Part shown: positions 1 to 5,541 of the stretch, piece by piece
How positions within the stretch are numbered: the stretch's first letter is position 1
Layout of the letters: each line of letters begins with the position of its first letter
DNA from: JBGTKH01 sp041744735
GTDB taxonomy: Bacteria; Planctomycetota; Planctomycetia; Pirellulales; Pirellulaceae
Assembly: GCA_041744735.1 (NCBI GenBank)
Contig: JBGTKH010000349.1
Location: 1 to 12,836 of the forward strand
Reading direction: 5' to 3'
Length of the DNA stretch: 12,836 nt
Notes under the pieces: generated by a model
The model's database searches: none
What the model was told of the DNA's origin: nothing
Seen by the model: the letters and a program-made list of their open reading frames with translations, nothing else
Position numbers and translations under genes: made by a program

Positions 1-2
1 AA

Positions 3-116
3 AAAGGTGTTCGCGTGGGCAAGAAGGCGTTCCAGGCCATCGCCCAACGACTCCAACGCGACGAAGCACTTCCCAAATACTTCGTTCGCATCTCCCCCGC
101 CATCTCTAGCAGGTAA
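3..116 (+). CDS. C-terminal end of an unknown protein (partial, cut by window edge)
   Basis: An open frame enters from the left edge and ends at a TAA at 114-116, giving the last 37 residues of a protein. They begin KGVRVGKKAFQAIAQRL and end with YFVRISPAISSR. The segment is basic, with an amphipathic helical start and a short hydrophobic strand. It reads more like protein than the other two forward frames, one of which stops at 107-109. I do not recognise the family and assign no function. It converges on the PAP2 gene with about 50 bases between the two stop codons. The frame choice is inferred from composition only. Confidence 0.5.
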   Translation, partial: KGVRVGKKAFQAIAQRLQRDEALPKYFVRISPAISSR

Positions 117-118
117 AC

Positions 119-147
119 TTTTTGCCGGGAGTTGCCTAAGGCAAAAA
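119..147. terminator. Small hairpin between convergent genes, possible weak terminator
   Basis: TTTTTGCC (119-126) is complementary to GGCAAAAA (140-147). Nested inside is the alternative palindrome TTGCC-TAA-GGCAA (132-144). It sits in the roughly 50-base gap between two convergent stop codons, where a bidirectional terminator is expected. The A/T runs form the base of the stem rather than a clean downstream U-tract, so the call rests mainly on position. Confidence 0.3.
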
Positions 148-168
148 ACGCACGCCTACGGCTTGCGG

Positions 169-843
169 TTAAACGAGCCGAGGCTTCTCAACGCGGTCGA
201 ACCATCGGCCGAACAGGCGGGGGTCGATGCAGATGCCCGCCACGACACACGCCACCGCTGCGCCGCCGCACGTGTCGCTCACGAAGTGGGCGCCGCAGTC
301 GATTCGTTGTAACGCCGCCAACAGGGCAAAGCACGCAAACAACCAGCGGCCACGCGGATAGAGCCACGAGAGTGCAATGGCCAGCCCTACGGCCGCTGCG
401 GTGTGTCCGGACGGGAAGGATTGGATTCGGCTGTCTCGCCAGTTGTCCATGTTTAGGATTGGCAGCCAGCCGATAAACGTGTGCGTGACGCCGCTGGAGA
501 GATCGAATGCGTGCGGCCGAGTGCGGCCAACCAGCAACTTTATGGCGTCGGCCGACAGGCCCGATGCCACAACGCACATTACGACGCGAAACAGTCGCCG
601 CCGATTTTCTTGGTCGAGCACAAAGATCGTCAGGCCAATCAACGCGACTCCATACCCGTGCGCGAAGACCTCGCAAAACGCCAGCATCCTGTGAAGTTCC
701 TTGCGAGCACCAGTGGGAAGTTCCTCAGTGAGCCAGTACCGGCACACGGGCAAATCCACCGTTAACGCGGCAAGTGTGGCTAGGCCAAACACTGCCGCTA
801 GCAGATACAGGCGTCGAGCAAACGCAGTCGAATCGGCGGTCAT
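169..843 (-). CDS. PAP2-family membrane phosphatase
   Basis: This 224-residue integral membrane protein of the type 2 phosphatidic acid phosphatase (PAP2) family should hydrolyse a lipid or polyprenyl (pyro)phosphate at the outer face of the cytoplasmic membrane. All three family signatures are intact: KX6RP (K102 to R109-P110), PSGH (144-147, in SFPSGHT) and RX5HX3D (R180, H186, D190). Hydrophobic segments lie near residues 12-30, 58-76, 86-100, 148-163, 168-180 and 192-206, matching the usual six-helix topology. The start ATG at 841-843 has GAGAGGA about ten bases upstream. It is divergent from the GT39 gene at 1109 and convergent with the partial gene on the left. Substrate specificity cannot be read from the sequence; undecaprenyl-pyrophosphate or a lipid phosphate are both possible. 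Family assignment is secure. Confidence 0.9.
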   Translation of the reverse strand: MTADSTAFARRLYLLAAVFGLATLAALTVDLPVCRYWLTEELPTGARKELHRMLAFCEVFAHGYGVALIGLTIFVLDQENRRRLFRVVMCVVASGLSADAIKLLVGRTRPHAFDLSSGVTHTFIGWLPILNMDNWRDSRIQSFPSGHTAAAVGLAIALSWLYPRGRWLFACFALLAALQRIDCGAHFVSDTCGGAAVACVVAGICIDPRLFGRWFDRVEKPRLV

Positions 844-916
844 GCCAGCTAGTCCTCTCTCGTGCGGAAGATATCACGCTCGTTACGGCAACGAAATAGC
901 AGCCCGCCGCGCGCAC

Positions 917-1005
917 GGGGTCGGGAGTCTTTTTCAAGTTTGGCGGAAACCGCTTACCATTCTGCATGCCCGTATTCGCCAAACTAGAAAAAGACTCCCG
1001 ACCCC
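917..1005. repeat. Long imperfect inverted repeat (REP/MITE-like) in a divergent intergenic gap
   Basis: The arm at 917-945, beginning GGGGTCGGGAGTCTTTTTC, is matched by its reverse complement at 977-1005 at 28 of 29 positions. The arms are separated by a 31-base spacer. A further nine-base complement, GCAACGAAA (888-896) and TTTCGTTGC (1006-1014), flanks the arms, with 20 unpaired bases on the left side only. The arms have a G-rich end and a T-run, as in short mobile palindromes. It lies between the divergent PAP2 and GT39 genes, with no gene of its own. Only one copy is present in the window, so calling it dispersed is inference. It could also work as a strong transcript hairpin. Confidence 0.75.
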
Positions 1006-1108
1006 TTTCGTTGCAGCCAAACTGACATTGCCCGCGCCGCGGCGCTGACTTAGACTTCGCCGCGCTGCTATCAGCGCACCGTTGCACTGGTCACCACGTC
1101 GAGCATGG

Positions 1109-2926
1109 ATGCGAATCATGAAACAATTCACCGGGCATTTGGTCCTGCTGGTTTTCGTCGGCGTCATTGTCTTGTTCACAAACTTGGGCGGGTCGCGACT
1201 GTGGGATCGCGACGAACCGCGCAACGCCGGTTGTGCATTGGAAATGATTCAGCGTGGCGATTGGGTCGTGCCGGTGTTTAACGCCGAACTGCGCACCGCG
1301 AAACCAGTGCTACTGTACTGGCTGATCATGTCGGCCTATGCGGTATTTGGAGTGAACGAATTCGCCGCGCGTTTCTGGTCGGCGGCGCTCGGATTGGGAA
1401 CCGTCTTGGCGACGTACGCCATTGGCCGGCGGCTGTTCAATCCCGCGGCTGCGCTGTGGGCCGCGCTGATCCTCTGCACCAGCGTGATGTTCGACGTCGC
1501 GGCACACGCGGCCACGCCGGACTCGGTGCTGATCTTCTTCGCCACGTTGGCGGTCATGACATTCGTTCTCGGCACATTCAAACCGAAAGCCGCGGATAGC
1601 GAAGACGCAGCACCGGAGTTAAAGATCCCCCATTCCTATTTCCCCGGCCTCTGGCCAGTTGCCGCGGTGATGTATGGCCTGATGGGCGTGGCCGTATTGG
1701 CCAAGGGACCGGTGGGACTTGTGCTGCCGACGGCCGTCATTGGCATGTTCTTGTTAATCATGCGTTTGCCTGCGTCAACGCAAGCGGCGAATGTTAAACA
1801 GCAAACGTGGCTCGCGCGTCTTGCAAAGTGGTGCCTTGCCATACTACGTCCATTCGCGCCGCTGAATTTCCTTCGCACGTGCTGGTCCATGCGGCCGATA
1901 ACAGCCTTGGCCGTGGCGCTGGCGGTCGCTCTGCCTTGGTACGTGTGGGTTGGATTGCGGACTGACGGCCGGTGGCTGCATGATTTTTTCATGAACGAGA
2001 ATATCGGCCGAGCTACGCGGCCAATGGAGAAACACGGCGGGTCGTTGTTGTACTACCCGGCCGCCATCATGGCCGGCTTCTTTCCGTGGTCGCTGCTGCT
2101 GTTGCCAGTCGTGGCCGATTGCGTGCGGCGGTTGAAGCGGCGCGAGTCGTGGAGCGTCGGCTATGTGCTGATGACATGCTGGGTGGGAGTGTACGTCGGA
2201 CTGTTCTCGCTGGCCAAAACCAAATTGCCCAGCTACGTCACGCCATGTTATCCGGCGTTGGCCTTGTTGGCCGGCTGCTTTGTATATCACTGGACACGCG
2301 GCACGTCGCTCACGTCGCGCTGGTGGCCGCGCTGGTCCTTCGGAGTATTGACGGTCGTCGGCTTGGCTTTCACAATCGCGGTGCCTTTATTAGCGCAACG
2401 GTTTTTGCCCGGCGAAGAGTGGCTCGGCGCGATTGGTCTGATTCCGCTCATCGGAGCCATCGTCTGTTTAGTGCTGGCCGAGCGTCGCCGTCCCTTCGCA
2501 TCGGGCGTAACCTTCGCAACAACGGCCGTCGCGTTCCTCACCGCCCTGTTCGGCTTCGCAGCGGTGCGCGTGGATCAACACCAAGAGAGCCACGTGCTAC
2601 TGGCCGCCATCGACCGCCAAAGCCAACATCCGCAAGTCGCCTCGTACGGCTGCCTGGAACCAAGCTGGGTCTTCTACGGCGGCCGACCAATCCGCGAACT
2701 TACCGCTGAGTCCCCATCCACGTTCCTCGCCCGCAGCCACGACGCATTTGTGATCACCACCGAGTCGAACCTTAAGCAATTCCATTCCGAACTCCCGCCC
2801 GACGTACACGTAATCGCCGCGGCACCTTACTTCCTAAAAAAGAAACACAAGCTGGTCGTTCTCGGTCACGCCACCGACGCCACTCGCTCCGCAGACAAAG
2901 CAACCTTACCCAACGTCCGCCGCTAA
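1109..2926 (+). CDS. GT39/ArnT-like membrane glycosyltransferase (PMT_2 family)
   Basis: This 605-residue polytopic protein belongs to the GT39 family, which moves sugars from polyprenyl-phosphate donors to lipid or protein acceptors on the outer face of the membrane. The first membrane helix (about residues 9-24) is followed by WDRDEPRNA (32-40). This matches the ArnT/PMT first-loop motif, with acidic residues D35-E36 in the catalytic position. Further family features are AKPVLLYW, LAKGPVGLVLP, FFPWSLLLLP and the C-terminal-half block SLAKTKLPSYVTPCYPAL. About a dozen hydrophobic helices precede a soluble C-terminal tail of roughly 100 residues. The start is uncertain: ATG at 1109, ATG at 1118 and an upstream TTG at 1082 are all in frame, and none has a strong ribosome site. 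Donor and acceptor are unknown. No ArnT pathway genes (arnA, B, C) are nearby, so I do not call it arnT. Confidence 0.87.
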   Translation: MRIMKQFTGHLVLLVFVGVIVLFTNLGGSRLWDRDEPRNAGCALEMIQRGDWVVPVFNAELRTAKPVLLYWLIMSAYAVFGVNEFAARFWSAALGLGTVLATYAIGRRLFNPAAALWAALILCTSVMFDVAAHAATPDSVLIFFATLAVMTFVLGTFKPKAADSEDAAPELKIPHSYFPGLWPVAAVMYGLMGVAVLAKGPVGLVLPTAVIGMFLLIMRLPASTQAANVKQQTWLARLAKWCLAILRPFAPLNFLRTCWSMRPITALAVALAVALPWYVWVGLRTDGRWLHDFFMNENIGRATRPMEKHGGSLLYYPAAIMAGFFPWSLLLLPVVADCVRRLKRRESWSVGYVLMTCWVGVYVGLFSLAKTKLPSYVTPCYPALALLAGCFVYHWTRGTSLTSRWWPRWSFGVLTVVGLAFTIAVPLLAQRFLPGEEWLGAIGLIPLIGAIVCLVLAERRRPFASGVTFATTAVAFLTALFGFAAVRVDQHQESHVLLAAIDRQSQHPQVASYGCLEPSWVFYGGRPIRELTAESPSTFLARSHDAFVITTESNLKQFHSELPPDVHVIAAAPYFLKKKHKLVVLGHATDATRSADKATLPNVRR

Positions 2927-3015
2927 TGGACCGTGACGGATTGTTTTGTGCATGCCATTACATGCGTACCGCTCCCACGTGTGACGCATTGTCGCTACCA
3001 ATTCGCCCCTGCGCT

Positions 3016-3024
3016 TGATATAAT
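3016..3024 (+). promoter_or_regulatory. Extended -10 promoter of the HEPN cassette
   Basis: TGATATAAT combines a perfect TATAAT (3019-3024) with an extended -10 TG one base upstream (3016-3017). No good -35 box occurs 16-18 bases upstream, which is typical of extended -10 promoters. Transcription would begin near 3031 and give a leader of about 78 bases before the TTG start at 3109. The rest of the 182-base gap (2927-3108) holds only a weak 5-bp hairpin, GCATG-CCATTA-CATGC, near 2951-2966, and no gene. Confidence 0.55.
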
Positions 3025-3108
3025 TCGCAGGAAGTCACGCGCGAAGCAACCCGTTCCCTTCGCGGTTCTGTCCAACACGACGGCACTTGAGTTGCTAGGA
3101 GTTTCCGG

Positions 3109-3528
3109 TTGAACAGAGCCGAGTTGCAAAAACTATCCGAGGAACGAATCGAGGATGCGCGCGCGTTGCTCGCCGCACAGCGATGGGCCGGCGCATATTA
3201 CGTGGCAGGCTATGCACTTGAATGCGCTCTAAAGTCGTGCGTGTTGGCTTTCATCGATCAAACAGGAATCATCTTCGTGGACAAGAAGTACGCGGAAAAG
3301 TGCTGGACCCATAATATCGAAGAACTGGTTACGAAGGCCGACCTCGATGGCCAGCGGATAATTGATGGGGGCGCCACTCCGAAGCTTGCCCAAAACTGGT
3401 TGACTGCAAAGGACTGGTCCGAATCCAGCCGTTACCGTATGTCCACGCAATTTGAGGCGGAGGCCCTATTCAGCGCACTCGCTGACAAGACTGATGGAGT
3501 ACTCCCATGGGTGATGAAATTCTGGTAA
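3109..3528 (+). CDS. HEPN domain-containing protein (first gene of a two-gene cassette)
   Basis: This 139-residue, all-helical protein resembles the HEPN family (PF05168). The helical pair EERIEDARALLAAQRWAGA, then YYVAGYALECALKSCVL (about residues 11-46), is the typical HEPN core. A second pair follows around THNIEELV (67-74) and WSESSRYRM (103-111). HEPN proteins are often RNA-binding or RNase partners in toxin-antitoxin or stress modules. The usual RX4-6H catalytic motif is not visible: the only histidine is H68, and no arginine stands 5-7 residues before it. The TTG start is chosen because AGGAG lies at 3097-3101, seven bases away. The gene overlaps the next one by 22 bases, so the two are almost certainly co-translated. 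Base composition is lower in GC than its neighbours (for example 27 of 60 bases at 3241-3300), which hints at transfer. Confidence 0.8.
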   Translation: MNRAELQKLSEERIEDARALLAAQRWAGAYYVAGYALECALKSCVLAFIDQTGIIFVDKKYAEKCWTHNIEELVTKADLDGQRIIDGGATPKLAQNWLTAKDWSESSRYRMSTQFEAEALFSALADKTDGVLPWVMKFW

Positions 3529-3908
3529 ACGAACAGATCGACGCTGGTGCTGACTTTGTTCGTGACTTCGACGACTCCTTTCCGGTTTCCGTCGCGGTCT
3601 GGATCGTTCCGGCCGATTCCGACAATTTGTACTTGTACATCGCGTCAGACCGTATCGACGACAGAAACGTGCACGATGCCTACGGCGAAGTTTTGCGAAG
3701 GCTCAGTGGTCGAAGGAACTCGTCACTTGATCCGTTCAAAGTCAAGTTGATCAATACATCCGATCCTATCGCGCGCGGTGCCATACAGATTCGGGATCGT
3801 TACCCGGCGAAACTACCCATGCGTACCCATGTATCGTCCATTGGCGGAATGGGAATAGACGGCGCTTGTATTTACCCACCATTATCCGAGATGAAGTCAG
3901 CGCCATAG
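3507..3908 (+). CDS. Uncharacterised partner of the HEPN protein
   Basis: A 133-residue soluble protein that I cannot assign to a named family. It appears to be a mixed alpha/beta fold: a strand-rich start (FPVSVAVWIVPADSDNLYLYIAS, in part about residues 25-47), a helix (DDRNVHDAYGEVLRRLSG, 51-68), the strand FKVKLINTSDPIA (77-89) and a conserved-looking RYPAKLPMRTHV (98-109). There is no signal peptide or membrane helix. The start ATG lies inside the HEPN gene with GGAG at 3496-3499, seven bases upstream. It takes the position a MNT nucleotidyltransferase occupies in HEPN/MNT modules, but no GS...DxD nucleotidyltransferase signature is present. By position it may be an antitoxin, regulator or effector. 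No function is claimed. Confidence 0.75.
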   Translation: MGDEILVNEQIDAGADFVRDFDDSFPVSVAVWIVPADSDNLYLYIASDRIDDRNVHDAYGEVLRRLSGRRNSSLDPFKVKLINTSDPIARGAIQIRDRYPAKLPMRTHVSSIGGMGIDGACIYPPLSEMKSAP

Positions 3909-3984
3909 AATTCGCAAGAACACCAAGTACCAGTGAACGAGTGCAAGAATCTCGCCGCTTGGTGCATCTAAACACCGCCGCTCA

Positions 3985-4013
3985 TTGACGTTGCGCACCG
4001 GGTGTGTTAGCCT
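3985..4013 (+). promoter_or_regulatory. Sigma70-like promoter for the DUF1501-DUF1549 pair
   Basis: TTGACG (3985-3990) is followed, after a 17-base spacer, by TAGCCT (4008-4013), a fair -35/-10 match at ideal spacing. It lies 48 bases upstream of the chosen DUF1501 start. Just before it, CACCAAG (3921-3927) is complementary to CTTGGTG (3958-3964), a weak long-loop hairpin after the HEPN cassette that lacks a U-tract. No gene is seen in the rest of the gap 3909-4060. Confidence 0.5.
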
Positions 4014-4060
4014 CAAAGGGTTGCTCTCACCCCTTTGTCCGCGCCCGCGAGGAATACGCC

Positions 4061-5437
4061 ATGCTTCGGCTCATCGACCAAGGGTCCGTTCATACGTGCG
4101 ACGGCTTAACTCGTCGGGATTTTTTGCAAGTAGGGGCGTTGGGCGCCGTGGGGCTCACGTTGCCGCAACTGTTGGCGGCCGAATCGCAGAGGGCGGTCAA
4201 GGGCGAGCACGACGACCGCTCGGTGATCATGATCTTCAATCTTGGCGCGCCGAGCCAGATGGATACGTTCGATCCCAAGCCCGAAGCGCCGGCGGAGATT
4301 CGCGGACCGTTCAAGCCGATCAACACGAAGTCGCCTGAGATTCAGATCACCGAGATCCTGCCGCGGCACGCTCAGCACGCCGACAAGTTTTCGCTGGTCC
4401 GCAGTTGTTACCACACGGCTGCCGCAGTGCACGACACGGGGCACCAGATGCTGCAGACCGGGCGGCTGTTCACCGGCGGCATCAACACGCCTCACGCCGG
4501 TTGTGCGTTGGCCTATCTGCGCGGCCGCAAGACAGACTTGCCGGCTCACGTGATTTTGCCCGAGCCGATGGGGCGCACCGGCGGCAACCTGCCGCACGGG
4601 CAAGACGCCGGGTTCCTGGGCAAGGCGCACGATCCGTTTGCGTTGATGGCCGATCCGTCGCAGCCGAATTTCAAAGTGCCCGACTTGCTGCCGCCGCAAC
4701 AGATCGGCGACGTGCGATTGGAACGCCGCCGCCGGCTGCGCGAGATCGTCGAAGAAAGCGTGCAGAGTTTCGAGACCAGCGAAAGTGCGAAGCTGATGGA
4801 CGCCAACTTCGAGGCCGCCTATCGCATGATGACCAGCCCACAGGCACGCAGCGCGTTCGACTTGTCGAAAGAACCAAAGCAGGTACGCGAGAAGTACGGG
4901 ATGAACCGCTTCGGACAATGCTGTCTGCTGGCTCGGCGGTTGATCGAAGCCGGCGTGCGCTTTGTGACGGTCAACACGTTCCTGACTGTGTTCGACGAGA
5001 TCACGTGGGACATTCACGGGTCGAAACCGTTCACGTCGATCGAAGGCATGAAGGACATCGTGGCCCCGATATACGACCAAGCGTATGGTGCGTTGCTTGA
5101 CGATCTCAGCCAGCGGGGCATGCTGGACAATACGCTGGTCTGCAACCTCGCCGAATTTGGCCGCACGCCGCGCATCAACCCGGCAGGCGGCCGCGACCAC
5201 TGGCCGCAATGCTGGACCGTTTATTTCGCCGGCGGCGGTGTGCAAGGGGGCCGTGTGGTCGGTGCCAGCGATCCGACCGGCGGCTATCCGGCCCAGCGCG
5301 CCGTCGATCCCTCGGAAGTCGTCGCCACGATCTACCACAGCCTTGGCCTGGACCTCGAAACCGCCCTCCCCGGCCCCGCCGGCCGACCCTTCCCGTTGGT
5401 AGATTACGGGAAGCACGAGATCAAAGAACTGTTTTAG
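4061..5437 (+). CDS. DUF1501 family exported protein (first copy)
   Basis: This 458-residue member of DUF1501 belongs to a family predicted to have an alkaline phosphatase/sulfatase-like fold and is greatly expanded in planctomycetes. The N-terminus has a twin-arginine-type leader: TRRDFLQVG with R18-R19, then a hydrophobic stretch to about residue 40. This suggests Tat export of a folded protein. Family marks include the N-terminal strand VIMIFNLGAPSQMDTFDPK (about 55-73), HDTGHQMLQTGR in the middle, CLLARRLIEAGVRFVTV, AEFGRTPR (364-371) and GGRDHW. The start is placed at the ATG with GAGGA at 4049-4053, seven bases upstream, rather than at an in-frame site at 4004. The DUF1549/1553 gene follows on the same strand, and products of these families are usually encoded together. 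The enzymatic reaction is not established for the family. Confidence 0.9.
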   Translation: MLRLIDQGSVHTCDGLTRRDFLQVGALGAVGLTLPQLLAAESQRAVKGEHDDRSVIMIFNLGAPSQMDTFDPKPEAPAEIRGPFKPINTKSPEIQITEILPRHAQHADKFSLVRSCYHTAAAVHDTGHQMLQTGRLFTGGINTPHAGCALAYLRGRKTDLPAHVILPEPMGRTGGNLPHGQDAGFLGKAHDPFALMADPSQPNFKVPDLLPPQQIGDVRLERRRRLREIVEESVQSFETSESAKLMDANFEAAYRMMTSPQARSAFDLSKEPKQVREKYGMNRFGQCCLLARRLIEAGVRFVTVNTFLTVFDEITWDIHGSKPFTSIEGMKDIVAPIYDQAYGALLDDLSQRGMLDNTLVCNLAEFGRTPRINPAGGRDHWPQCWTVYFAGGGVQGGRVVGASDPTGGYPAQRAVDPSEVVATIYHSLGLDLETALPGPAGRPFPLVDYGKHEIKELF

Positions 5438-5451
5438 TCACAAAGAGAACT

Positions 5452-5517
5452 AAACGCAGATTTCGCAGATGGCCGCAGAGAAATCTTCCTCTGCAAAAAT
5501 TCGCGAAATCTGCGTTT
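5452..5517. repeat. Palindromic intergenic repeat between DUF1501 and DUF1549 genes
   Basis: AAACGCAGATTTCGC (5452-5466) is a perfect 15-base reverse complement of GCGAAATCTGCGTTT (5503-5517). Nested inside is GCAGAG (5475-5480) paired with CTCTGC (5489-5494). The motif resembles the 'CGCAGATTTCGCAGAT' type of short dispersed repeat I recall from intergenic regions of several environmental bacterial genomes; that comparison is from memory. It fills most of the 104-base gap between two genes expected to be co-transcribed, so the hairpin could attenuate or stabilise the message. Confidence 0.75.
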
Positions 5518-5541
5518 CAAATTCTTTCCCGGGAGTCCCAG

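Noticed and set aside
7..312. Open frame across the left-edge gene and the PAP2 3' end
   Set aside because: Its second half is antisense to the PAP2 gene, which has complete catalytic motifs, and its first half competes with a more protein-like frame ending at 116.
4106..5416. A 436-codon open frame antisense to the first DUF1501 gene
   Set aside because: It lies entirely opposite a well-supported family protein, has no recognisable domains, and is rich in R, H, Q and A as expected for the shadow frame of GC-rich coding DNA.
5209..5541. N-terminal extension of the DUF1549/1553 protein by 111 residues
   Set aside because: It overlaps the DUF1501 gene, is arginine- and proline-rich like a shadow frame, passes through a palindromic repeat, and would bury the clear signal peptide at 5542.
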